Source: DATAXV01 sp036272915 (GTDB lineage Bacteria; Chloroflexota; Dormibacteria; Dormibacterales; Dormibacteraceae). Taken from it: a stretch of 64,000 nucleotides of DNA. Position 1 is the stretch's first letter, and each line of letters begins with the position of its first letter. Of the stretch, positions 37,085 to 44,612 are shown one piece after another. Where the stretch lies: NCBI GenBank assembly GCA_036272915.1, contig DATAXV010000190.1, positions 1 to 64,000 on the forward strand, in the 5' to 3' direction. A program made the translations under genes and the position numbers. Below the pieces are notes generated by a model that was not told the origin of the DNA, searched no databases, and saw only the letters and a list, made by a program, of their open reading frames with translations.

Positions 37085-38305
37085 TCAGGATCCGGCCAGG
37101 CGGGCCGCGCGCGACTCCAGGTAGCGGCGCTCGGGGAGGCTCTCCGTCGCCTCGGCCGCGCGCAGGTAGTGGGCTCGGGCCGCGGCAAGCTGGCCGGCGA
37201 GCTCGAGCAGGTGGGCGCGCACGGCGTCCACCCGGTGGTGTCCCTCGAGAGCGGGGTCCTCAGCGGCGTCCAGCTGAGCGAGCGCCGGCACCGGGCCCCT
37301 GACCATGGCCAGGGCGACGATGCGATTGAGGGTGACCATGGGTCCGGGAGCGACGGTGCGGAGCAGGTCGTAGAGACCGAGGATCTCTCGCCAGTCGGTG
37401 TCCTCGAAGCGCGCGGCGTCGTCGTGGACGGCGGCGATGGCGGCCTGGAGCTGGTAGGGCCCGATCGGGCACGAGGCGAGCGCCCAGGCGATCAGGGCCG
37501 ATCCCTCGGCGATGGCGCCCGCCTCCCAGAGCGAGCGGTCCTGCTCAGCCAGCAGCACCAGCGCGCCCTCGGCGTCGGAGCGCGCCGGGCGCCTGGCGTC
37601 GGTGAGCAGCATGAGGGCGAGAAGTCCCGCGACCTCCCCGTCGTCGGGCAGCTCGGCGCGGAGCTGACGGACGAGCCGGATCGCCTCGGCGCTGAGCTCG
37701 ACGCGGTTGAGCTCCGATCCGGAGCTGGCCGTGTAGCCCTCGTTGAAGACCAGGTAGAGAACCTGCAGCACCGTCGCCATCCGCGCCGCGAGCTCGCCCT
37801 CGGGGGGCATCCCGAACTCGGTGCCCGACGACCGTATCCGCTGCTTGGCCCGGCTGATGCGCTGGGCCACGGTCGCCTCCGGGACGAGGAAGGCGCGAGC
37901 GATCTCGGGCGTGCTCAGGCCCCCGACCGCTCGCAGCGTCAGCGCCACCTGCGAGGCCTCCGTCAGCGAGGGGTGGCAGCAGAGCAGGAACAACGTCAGC
38001 GTGTCGTCCGCGGCCGGCAGGGGATCGGCCTCCGGGATGGCGAGGCGGGCGGCCGTCTCCTCCCGGCGCCGGCGGGCGGATTCGCTCCGCCAGAGCTCGA
38101 TCCGCCGTCTCGAGGCGGCCGTGATCAGCCAGGCCCGGGGATTGGCGGGCACCCCCTCCGACGGCCAGTGCCGGGCCGCCGACAGGAGCGCCTCCTGGAC
38201 CGCGTCCTCGCAGGTGTCGAAGCCGCCGTAGCGCCGTAACAGCGCGGCCAGGACCCGCGGCGCGAGCTCGCGCAGCCGGCCCTCGATCGACTCCTCGCCG
38301 GTCAA
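37085..38305 (-). CDS. ECF42-type RNA polymerase sigma factor
   Basis: A 406-residue sigma factor. Region 2 contains LRRYGGFDTCEDAVQEALLSA and WLITAASRRRIELWR; region 4 is QVALTLRAVGGLSTPEIARAF with VPEATVAQRISRAKQRIR. A long C-terminal helical repeat extension (about 200-406, TPR-like) distinguishes group ECF42. The start is TTG 38305, overlapping the stop of the DGPF gene (TTGA), matching the conserved DGPF-sigma gene pair. No anti-sigma factor is adjacent; the extension is known to control activity in this group. Confidence 0.88.
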   Translation of the reverse strand: MTGEESIEGRLRELAPRVLAALLRRYGGFDTCEDAVQEALLSAARHWPSEGVPANPRAWLITAASRRRIELWRSESARRRREETAARLAIPEADPLPAADDTLTLFLLCCHPSLTEASQVALTLRAVGGLSTPEIARAFLVPEATVAQRISRAKQRIRSSGTEFGMPPEGELAARMATVLQVLYLVFNEGYTASSGSELNRVELSAEAIRLVRQLRAELPDDGEVAGLLALMLLTDARRPARSDAEGALVLLAEQDRSLWEAGAIAEGSALIAWALASCPIGPYQLQAAIAAVHDDAARFEDTDWREILGLYDLLRTVAPGPMVTLNRIVALAMVRGPVPALAQLDAAEDPALEGHHRVDAVRAHLLELAGQLAAARAHYLRAAEATESLPERRYLESRAARLAGS

Positions 38306-38673
38306 ATCCCGTAGACGCTGCGGTCGATGACGGGACGGACCTCGACCAGGCCGAGACGCGCCTCGGGCACGCGCGAGGCCAGCTCCACAGCCCGCTCCAT
38401 CCCGGCGCACTCGATCAGGTAGAAACCGGCCAGATGCTCCTTGACCTCGGCGAAGGGACCGTCGGTGGTCAGCAGGTGGCCTCCCTCGGTCGAGATCCGC
38501 TTCGCCTGCGAGGTGCCCGCCAGCGGCTCGGAGGCGACGATCTCGCCGGTGCGGGCGAGCTCCTCGTTCAGGCCGCGGTAGCTGGCCGCGCCCTCGGCCC
38601 GCTGCTCATCGGTGAGGTTCTCCCAGACGCGGCGGGACTGGGGATTGCTGTAGATCATGATCAGGTATCGCAC
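38302..38673 (-). CDS. DGPF (YCII-related) protein, partner of ECF42
   Basis: A 123-residue ferredoxin-like-fold protein. It begins VRYLIMIYSNPQS and holds the name-giving motif TTDGPFAEVKEHLAGFYLIE near residues 66-85. Its role is not established; it is almost always encoded with ECF42 sigma factors. Start GTG 38673 has GGAGG 5 nt upstream; TATGGT near 38715-38720 may be its -10. Coupled to the sigma gene by a TTGA overlap. Confidence 0.87.
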   Translation of the reverse strand: MRYLIMIYSNPQSRRVWENLTDEQRAEGAASYRGLNEELARTGEIVASEPLAGTSQAKRISTEGGHLLTTDGPFAEVKEHLAGFYLIECAGMERAVELASRVPEARLGLVEVRPVIDRSVYGI

Positions 38674-38787
38674 CGTCTCCTCCGTGGTCCCCGGGACGCC
38701 TGCACGCCGGGACAACCATAACCGGCCGGTGGTGCCGGTGAAGACGACATGGCTCCAATCAGGAAGACGAACGTCCGGAATCGGGGC

Positions 38788-38793
38788 TACGGT
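38788..38793 (+). promoter_or_regulatory. -10 hexamer TACGGT, leaderless promoter
   Basis: TACGGT ends 6 nt before GTG 38800, start of a short ORF that is coupled to the DUF1905 gene. Confidence 0.4.
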
Positions 38794-38799
38794 GTGCGG

Positions 38800-38880
38800 G
38801 TGACGGCGAGAAAGGTTGTCGACACCGGCTTCGAAGACCGCCTCTCCCGTGGCGAGGCGCACCGGCGAGGGCCGGCATGA
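38800..38880 (+). CDS. Possible 26-residue leader ORF coupled to DUF1905 gene
   Basis: GTG 38800 opens a frame of 26 codons (beginning VTARKVVDTG) whose TGA overlaps the ATG of the following gene (ATGA at 38877-38880). A -10-like hexamer lies 6 nt upstream. No homology recognised; a leader peptide or a chance ORF. Confidence 0.35.
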   Translation: MTARKVVDTGFEDRLSRGEAHRRGPA

Positions 38881-39227
38881 GCCCGGCCGGTGCCTCCCGC
38901 CTCAGCGGCCGGCCGGGTCGGCGCGGCGACAGCCGGGGCTTCAGCTTCACCGGCGACGTCTGGGAGTGGCGAGGTCCGGCGCCCTTCTACTTCATCACCG
39001 TGCCCGACGAGCAGAGCCAGCGGCTCAGGTCCATCTCCAAGACGGTCACCTACGGGTGGGGGATGATCCCGGTCCGGGCGCGGATCGGGTCCACCGAATG
39101 GAAGACCTCGCTCTTCCCCAAGGAAGGGAGGTACGTCCTGCCGATCAGGGATGCCGTGCGCGGCGCCGAGGGCCTGGCCAGGGGCGACACCGCGACGGTG
39201 CGGCTGACCGTCACCGGCCTGGTCTGA
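38877..39227 (+). CDS. DUF1905 domain protein
   Basis: A 116-residue protein matching the small DUF1905 beta-barrel family: FSFTGDVWEWRGPAPFYFIT near 22-41, SKTVTYGWGMIPVRARIGST and WKTSLFPKEGRYVLPIRDAV, ending with VRLTVTGLV. Function unknown for the family. The first 20 residues are low-complexity and may not all be translated. Confidence 0.75.
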   Translation: MSPAGASRLSGRPGRRGDSRGFSFTGDVWEWRGPAPFYFITVPDEQSQRLRSISKTVTYGWGMIPVRARIGSTEWKTSLFPKEGRYVLPIRDAVRGAEGLARGDTATVRLTVTGLV

Positions 39228-39302
39228 TCCCGCGGGCGGCTTTCGTGGAGACCTTCCCCGTGGCGATGTCGAACCGGGCGGCCCCGCCCCGTCGTCCCCG
39301 GC

Positions 39303-39700
39303 GTGCGGGTGACGGCGATGCGAGCGGGGGACGCCGAGCGCCTCGTGTCCAGCTACGCCCCGGGATCGTCAAGTTCGAGCTGGCCCCGCCGCTGGTGCAG
39401 AGCGGTCCGGAGGTGGAGAGCCCGAATGGTGTACGAGGCTGGCTCTCGACCTTCGCCGGTCCGGTCGAGTACGACGTCACCGAACTCTCCGTGACGTCGG
39501 ACCGGGACCTGGCCTTCGGTCACAGCGTGAACCGCCTGTCGGCGACGCCCGTGGGCGCGGACCGGCCCTTCGAGATGTGGTTCCGCTCGACGCTCTGCCT
39601 GCGACGGGGGGACACCGGATGGCGCGTCGCCGACGAGCACAACTCGACGCCCTTCTACATGGACGGCTCGTTCCGCGCGGCGATCGACCTGCGGCCGTAG
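39303..39700 (+). pseudogene. SnoaL/NTF2-like protein with a frameshift
   Basis: The early part VTAMRAGDAERLVSSYAPG is in one frame and the rest, IVKFELAPPLVQSGPEVES, ELSVTSDRDLAFGHSVNRLS and HNSTPFYMDGSFRAAIDL, is in another. The shift lies at about 39358-39364 (run CCCCGGGA) and equals one missing base. The N-terminus is also short compared with relatives, which start some 10-15 residues earlier. Probably a broken gene or a sequence error. Confidence 0.6.
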
Positions 39701-39705
39701 GCGGA

Positions 39706-42012
39706 TCAGTCTCCGCCGCCCTCGACCGGGGGCGTGTAGGCGCGGATCGGCGGCAGCGGCCGGCCGAAGCGCTCGACCTGGACCAGCGCGTGCTGGCCGC
39801 TGCAGCCCTGGGCCAGGCGGGAGGAGCCGACGTCGGCGGTGAGGACGTTGGGGTTGCCATGCACGCAGAGCAGCGAGCCGTCCTCCTGCACGAGCGGATC
39901 GAACCAGGCCCCGGTGGAGAGCTGCACGACCGAGGGCATGACCTGATCGGAGAGCACGGCGCCGGCCAGGCAGGCGCCGCGATCGTTGAAGACCCGGACC
40001 ACGTCGCCGCCGGCTATCCCGCGAGAGGCGGCGTCGACCGGGTTCATCCGGATCGGCTCCCTTCCCATCACCTTGGTCGCCCTGCTGGCGGCCCCGTGAT
40101 CGAGCTGGCTGTGGAGCCGGGCGGCGGGGTTGTTGGCGATCAGATGGAGCGGGTGGCGCACCGCCGACGGGGCCCCCAGCCACTCCTCCGGCTCCAGCCA
40201 GCTGGGGTGGGCCGGGCAGTCGGCGTAGCCGAAGCTCGCGATCCGCTCGGAGAAGATCTCGATCCTTCCGCTCGGTGTACGGAGCGGGTGACCCTCGGGA
40301 TCGTCGCGGTAGTCGGCCATCGACACGTGCCAGGGCTCCGATTCGCGGAGGCGGAGCTCGCCACGCCGCCAGAACTCCTCGAAGTCGGGCTGGCCGTCGC
40401 CCGCCATCCGCCGCCAGCGCTCGTAGAGATGGCCCAGCCAGCCGCGGACGTCGCGGCCCTCGGTGAACGCCTCCTCGACACCCATCGCGCCGGCCAGCGC
40501 GGCGAAGATGCCGTGGTCGTCCCGGGCCTCCCCCAGCGGCGGCGCGACGCGCTGCATGGCGATGAGGAGGTCATCGTCCTTGGCGGCGCCGATGTCCTCT
40601 CGCTCGAGGGTGACGGTGGCGGGCAGGACCAGGTCGGCGTGCCGGGCGGTCGACGTCCAGAAGGGGTCGTGGACGACCACCGTCTCCGGGCGCGAGAAGG
40701 CCTGTCGCAGCCGGGTCAGGTCCTGGTGGTGGTGGAAGGGGTTGCCGCCGGTCCAGTAGACGAGGCGGATGTCCGGGTAGCGGCGCCGCTCGCCGTTGAA
40801 GTCGTAGGCGCCGCCCGCGCCGAGCAGCATGTCGGCGACGCGGGCCACCGGGATCGCCTCCCGCACCGGGTTGGCACCCTGCGGCAGCGTGGGCAGCGGC
40901 ATCGGCAGGCGCCCGGAGCCGGCGTTGGCCATCGAGCCGTAGCCGTGCCCGAAGCCGCCGCCGGGAAGGCCGATCTGGCCGAGCATCGCGGCCAGGGCGA
41001 TCGCGGCCCACACCGGCTGCTCGCCGTACCGGCAGCGCTGCAGCGACCAGCTGACCGTGATCAGGGTCCGGCGGCCGGCCATCCTGCGGGCGAGGTCCCG
41101 GATCGAGGCGGCGGTCACTCCGGACAGGCGCTCCGCCCACTCCGGCGTCTTGGCGACCCCGTCCTCCTCTCCCCGAAGGTAGGCGGCGTAGGCGTCGAAG
41201 CCGGTGCAGCAGCGGTCGAGGAAGGCACGATCGCACAACCCCTCCTCGAGCAGGACCAGCCCGAGCGCGAGCATCACGGCGACGTCGGTCCCCGGCCGCA
41301 GCGGCTGCCAGCGGGCGTCGAGCGACGCCGCCATGTCGTCGCCGAGCGGGCTCAGAAGCCAGAACTCGGCGCCCCGGCGCCTGGCCGCCCGCAGGTGCTC
41401 GGCGGTGCGGTGCCGGCTCGCCCCGCCCGGGCTGACGAAGGTGTTCTTGGCGGGGAGGCCGCCGAAGCAGACGAAGAGCTCGGTGCGGGCGGCGATCACC
41501 GGCCAGGTGGTGGGCCGCCGGAGAGGCTCGTCGGAGCCGAGCACGTGGGGCAGCAGCACCTCGGATGTGCCCGTGCTGTAGGTGTGCCAGGAGCGGGTGC
41601 ACCCACCGATGCAGTTCATGAACCGGTGGAGCTGGCCCTGGGCGTGGTGGAAGCGACCGGCGCTCGACCAGCCGTAGGAGCCGCCATAGACGGCGCGGTT
41701 GCCGTGGGCGCCGATCACGCGCCCGAGCTCGCCCGCGACCAGGTCCACCGCCTGATCCCAGGGGATCGGGACGTAGGTGTCGGCGCCGCGGTCGGGGTCA
41801 GGGCCGGGGCCGTGCTCAAGCCAGCCCCGCCGCACGTGGGGCCGGTCGATGCGGACCGCGCGGTCGACGGTGCTGGGCACGTTGGCCAGCAGCGGCGAGG
41901 GGTCGGGATCGTCGGGATGAGGAAGGACCTCGATCCGCCCGCCGTCGAGGGCGGCGGAGAAGGCCCCCCAGTGGGAGCTGTGAGGTCGGTGGTCGGAGCG
42001 GCCCGCCGGCAT
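39706..42012 (-). CDS. Molybdopterin oxidoreductase, DMSO/biotin-sulfoxide reductase family
   Basis: A 768-residue molybdenum enzyme with bis-MGD-binding architecture. It starts near SSHWGAFSAALDGGRIEV, as in biotin sulfoxide reductases, has the probable Mo-ligand Ser in YGWSSAGRFHHAQ, and the C-terminal dinucleotide-binding domain (HLIANNPAARLHSQLDHG, IRMNPVDAASRGIAGGDVV). There is no N-terminal 4Fe-4S cysteine motif and no twin-arginine signal, so it is expected to be cytoplasmic like BisC. The substrate could be biotin or methionine sulfoxide or another S/N-oxide. Confidence 0.88.
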   Translation of the reverse strand: MPAGRSDHRPHSSHWGAFSAALDGGRIEVLPHPDDPDPSPLLANVPSTVDRAVRIDRPHVRRGWLEHGPGPDPDRGADTYVPIPWDQAVDLVAGELGRVIGAHGNRAVYGGSYGWSSAGRFHHAQGQLHRFMNCIGGCTRSWHTYSTGTSEVLLPHVLGSDEPLRRPTTWPVIAARTELFVCFGGLPAKNTFVSPGGASRHRTAEHLRAARRRGAEFWLLSPLGDDMAASLDARWQPLRPGTDVAVMLALGLVLLEEGLCDRAFLDRCCTGFDAYAAYLRGEEDGVAKTPEWAERLSGVTAASIRDLARRMAGRRTLITVSWSLQRCRYGEQPVWAAIALAAMLGQIGLPGGGFGHGYGSMANAGSGRLPMPLPTLPQGANPVREAIPVARVADMLLGAGGAYDFNGERRRYPDIRLVYWTGGNPFHHHQDLTRLRQAFSRPETVVVHDPFWTSTARHADLVLPATVTLEREDIGAAKDDDLLIAMQRVAPPLGEARDDHGIFAALAGAMGVEEAFTEGRDVRGWLGHLYERWRRMAGDGQPDFEEFWRRGELRLRESEPWHVSMADYRDDPEGHPLRTPSGRIEIFSERIASFGYADCPAHPSWLEPEEWLGAPSAVRHPLHLIANNPAARLHSQLDHGAASRATKVMGREPIRMNPVDAASRGIAGGDVVRVFNDRGACLAGAVLSDQVMPSVVQLSTGAWFDPLVQEDGSLLCVHGNPNVLTADVGSSRLAQGCSGQHALVQVERFGRPLPPIRAYTPPVEGGGD

Positions 42013-42112
42013 CGCTCCATGATGACGGGCCAGGTCCGGGCTACCTTGAGGCCCCGCTCACCTGGGTCGGAGAGCGTTGGGAGGCCCATCGTTCGACAAT
42101 ACTGGATCGTTT

Positions 42113-42118
42113 TATAAT
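42113..42118 (+). promoter_or_regulatory. -10 hexamer TATAAT upstream of dienelactone hydrolase gene
   Basis: A consensus TATAAT 44 nt before ATG 42162, in a 150-bp AT-richer divergent region. GTTCGA about 16 bp upstream is a poor -35. The leader contains a GGAG ribosome binding site. Confidence 0.5.
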
Positions 42119-42161
42119 TCTGGTTCATTCGATTCCGCGTCTGACGCAGGGAGTGTGATCA

Positions 42162-42737
42162 ATGGCAGAGGTACTGCTCTTCCACCACGCGCAGGGCCTG
42201 ACGCCCGGCGTCGTGGCGTTCGCCGACCGACTCCGCGAGGCCGGCCACACCGTGCACACCCCGGACCTGCTCGAGGGTCGGACCTTCTCCTCGATCGAGG
42301 AGGGGATGGCCCGTGTCGAGCAGATCGGCTTCGGCGAGATCATCGACAGGGGTGCGCGCGCCGCGGCGGAGCTGCCCGAGGGCCTCGTGTACGCCGGGTT
42401 CTCGTTGGGGGTGGTCCCGGCTCAGAATCTGGCCCAGACGCGGCCCGGCGCGCGCGGAGCGCTCTTCTTCTACTCCTGCGTCCCGGTCAAGCAGTTCGGG
42501 CCCTCGTGGCCGAAGGGCGTGCCGGCCCAGATCCACGGCATGGACGCCGACCCGATCTTCGTCGGGGAGGGAGACATCGACGCAGCCCGAGCCCTGGTCG
42601 CCGAGGCCGACGACGCGGAGCTCTTCCTCTACCCGGGAGATGTCCACTACTTCGCCGACAGCTCGCTGCCGACGTACGATCCCGAGGCGACCGCGGTCCT
42701 CACGCAGAGGGTGCTCGACTTCCTCGCCCGGCGATAG
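42162..42737 (+). CDS. Dienelactone hydrolase family protein
   Basis: A 191-residue alpha/beta hydrolase: EVLLFHHAQGLTPGVVAFAD at the N-terminus, nucleophile elbow YAGFSLGVVPAQ with Ser in place of the Cys of classical dienelactone hydrolases, acid in IHGMDADPIF and catalytic His in YPGDVHYFADSSL. Substrate unknown; many soil relatives act on lactones or esters. GGGAG ribosome binding site. Divergent from the molybdoenzyme. Confidence 0.85.
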   Translation: MAEVLLFHHAQGLTPGVVAFADRLREAGHTVHTPDLLEGRTFSSIEEGMARVEQIGFGEIIDRGARAAAELPEGLVYAGFSLGVVPAQNLAQTRPGARGALFFYSCVPVKQFGPSWPKGVPAQIHGMDADPIFVGEGDIDAARALVAEADDAELFLYPGDVHYFADSSLPTYDPEATAVLTQRVLDFLARR

Positions 42738-42758
42738 GCGGGTTGCGCCCCGGCCCGC

Positions 42759-43115
42759 TCACTTCTTCAGCGGGGCCGGGTCGTGGCCGGCGTCCCTGAG
42801 GTGCGCCGCCAGGTGGGCATACACGCGGCCGCGGTCCCTCGAGGGGATGTCGGCGCCTCCCCGACCGCCGTTGAGGACGCCGATGCCGGAGATGCAGGCG
42901 CGGACGTTGGCCGGACCCACCTTCCCATCCCTCACCTCGTGATGGATGAACTTGTAGGTGCTCTTGTTGCCGGGATCTCCGTCCGGGTCCGCCCACGCGT
43001 AGGCGCGGCGCAGGACCTGCGGACCGGCGTCCTTGAGCTCGGCCTCGGCGTGGGACCCGTTCCAGGGCCGATCGGAGGTCGCCGTGTGGTGCGCCCGGAT
43101 CGTCGCTCGTGCCAT
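42759..43115 (-). CDS. Small protein resembling the C-terminal domain of phage prohead proteases
   Basis: A 118-residue protein. WNGSHAEAELKD, YAWADPDGDPGNKSTYKFIH and RGGADIPSRDRGRVYAHLAAHL resemble the sequence block that follows the protease domain in some HK97-type prohead proteases and related phage head proteins. Here it stands alone, with no phage genes nearby. Start ATG 43115, or ATG 43121 two codons earlier. Function unknown; it may be a domesticated phage remnant. Confidence 0.55.
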   Translation of the reverse strand: MARATIRAHHTATSDRPWNGSHAEAELKDAGPQVLRRAYAWADPDGDPGNKSTYKFIHHEVRDGKVGPANVRACISGIGVLNGGRGGADIPSRDRGRVYAHLAAHLRDAGHDPAPLKK

Positions 43116-43219
43116 GGGCATCGGGATACCGAAGCCCGCCGAGGCCGTCGGTGCGCCTCCGCACACGAGTTGATCCGGACGGGTCGGGAGGCGGCGCTCA
43201 CCCCACCCGGGCCGCTTGC

Positions 43220-43531
43220 CTAACCGTCCCCTTCGCCCGGGAGTCGGGCTTCGAGCACATCGACCTTCTCGAAGGTCGGCGGCTCGGTGAAGAGATCGGC
43301 GTACTTCCGGGACAGCCTGGGCCCCCCGGTCGCCAGGAGCGTCTCCCCATCCGCGTCGGTCGCGAAGACGGCGAAGGCGCCGTGTGCCATCTCGCTGATC
43401 CGAAAGGCGAACCACGTCGTGGTCGGGGGCTGCGCCCGCACGGTGGGCAGCCCCTCCTCGGAGAAGCTCTCGATCGCTTCCTCACTGTCCGGTCTGACCT
43501 CGAAATGGGCGAGCACGCCTACCGTGACCAT
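43220..43531 (-). CDS. Antibiotic-biosynthesis-monooxygenase (ABM) domain protein
   Basis: A 103-residue ferredoxin-like dimeric domain of the quinol monooxygenase/YgiN type: TVGVLAHFEVRPDSEEAIES at the N-terminus, WFAFRISEMAHGAFAVFATD centrally. Likely a small cofactor-free oxygenase or a stress protein. A GAGAGG ribosome binding site lies 5 nt upstream of ATG 43531. Confidence 0.72.
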   Translation of the reverse strand: MVTVGVLAHFEVRPDSEEAIESFSEEGLPTVRAQPPTTTWFAFRISEMAHGAFAVFATDADGETLLATGGPRLSRKYADLFTEPPTFEKVDVLEARLPGEGDG

Positions 43532-43644
43532 GAGCGCCTCTCTTGGGGATATGGATTCCGTGCCACCATCGGGCCCCCGGGCAGGCCGAGCTCGGCGCCG
43601 TCACCGTCCGCTGATCGCCGGTGCCACCCGGCCGCGGCCGGATG

Positions 43645-43971
43645 CTACGTGACCTGGAGCTCGCCCATCTCCGACCAGTCGGTGCGGTCGGGGATCTCCA
43701 CGTTGATGATCCGCGGGGTCTTGGCCAGGAGGGGGCGCATCGCCTCGAGCCCCTCCGAGAAGTGCGGGGCCTGGACATGGGCGACCCCGGCGTCGCCGTC
43801 CCGGAACGCCTCCACGAGCACGAACTCGTTCGGGTCCTCGACGCTCCTCGACCAGGTGAACCAGAGGTTGCCCGGCTCCTCGCGCACCTTCTTGGTGAAC
43901 GAGCCCACCGCCGTCACCCACTCGTCGGTCTTCTCGGGGAGCACCTGGTATCTGACGACGATGAAGATCAT
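43645..43971 (-). CDS. Putative quinol monooxygenase (ABM family)
   Basis: A 108-residue ABM protein: MIFIVVRYQVLPEKTDEWV, REEPGNLWFTWSRSVEDPNE and DGDAGVAHVQAPHF with the conserved His, all typical of YgiN-like quinol monooxygenases. It is divergent from the PadR gene with large palindromes between them, so it may be a PadR target. Start ATG 43971 gives the standard N-terminus. Confidence 0.78.
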   Translation of the reverse strand: MIFIVVRYQVLPEKTDEWVTAVGSFTKKVREEPGNLWFTWSRSVEDPNEFVLVEAFRDGDAGVAHVQAPHFSEGLEAMRPLLAKTPRIINVEIPDRTDWSEMGELQVT

Positions 43972-44028
43972 GCCGCCATGATGGGCCATCCGCCCCGTCG
44001 AAGGCTCGCGCCGGAGCGGCCCATGGAT

Positions 44029-44059
44029 CTTGCAGATATACCTGCAAGATATATCTTGC
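44029..44059. promoter_or_regulatory. Overlapping palindromes, probable PadR operator
   Basis: CTTGCAG-atatac-CTGCAAG (44029-44048) is a perfect 7-bp inverted repeat, and GCAAGATATATCTTGC (44044-44059) is a perfect 16-bp palindrome sharing its right arm. They lie just upstream of the padR -10 and between padR and the divergent ABM gene. Confidence 0.7.
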
Positions 44060-44064
44060 TGATG

Positions 44065-44070
44065 TATCAT
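44065..44070 (+). promoter_or_regulatory. -10 hexamer TATCAT, near-leaderless promoter of padR
   Basis: TATCAT ends 8 nt before ATG 44079; the operator palindromes end 5 nt upstream of it. Confidence 0.5.
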
Positions 44071-44078
44071 GCAGAGCT

Positions 44079-44612
44079 ATGGAGCTCAGCAACACCGGGT
44101 ATCTGGTCCTCGGGGCGCTGCGTGAGCGGCCGCGCTCCGGGTACGACATCAAGCAGCTCGCGGACAAGGCGATCCGGCTCTTCTGGGCGGTCAGCTTCGG
44201 TCAGCTCTATCCCGAGCTCAAGCACCTCTCCGACGCCGGCCTCATCGAGGCCGAGGCTCACCCGACAGGTGGCCGCCAGCGAACCGTCTACCGCATCACC
44301 CCGCTCGGTGAGGAGGCGCTGACGGACTGGACCTCCGATCTCGAGGAGCATCCCTGCGAGATCCGGGACGAGATGCTGGTCCGCCTCTTCTTCTCCGACG
44401 CGGGCGACCGGGCTTCACAGGTCGCCCTCGCTCGCGCCATCGCCGAGCGGCACCACCGGATGGAGCGGACGATGCAGGGCCTCCGGCACAAGGGGGATGG
44501 GGACCAGCCCATGCACGAGGAGCTTCGCGGATTCGGGGAGCACTTCCACCGCACCGCCGCCGACTGGTTCGACGGTCTGGCCAAGCGCCTGAACGAGGAG
44601 GGATCGGAATGA
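44079..44612 (+). CDS. PadR family transcriptional repressor
   Basis: A 177-residue winged-helix regulator: LSNTGYLVLGALRERPRSGYDIK at residues 3-25, YPELKHLSDAGLIEAEAHP with the wing GGRQRTVYRITPLGEEAL, and a helical C-terminal dimerisation domain. It is coupled by ATGA overlap to a DHA2 exporter, the classic PadR-efflux pairing, and should repress that operon through the palindromes at 44029-44059 until an exported compound binds. Confidence 0.9.
   Translation: MELSNTGYLVLGALRERPRSGYDIKQLADKAIRLFWAVSFGQLYPELKHLSDAGLIEAEAHPTGGRQRTVYRITPLGEEALTDWTSDLEEHPCEIRDEMLVRLFFSDAGDRASQVALARAIAERHHRMERTMQGLRHKGDGDQPMHEELRGFGEHFHRTAADWFDGLAKRLNEEGSE

Noticed and set aside
39577..42117. An 846-codon plus-strand open frame opposite the molybdoenzyme gene
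   Set aside because: Antisense shadow of a well-supported coding frame; no recognisable protein motifs.
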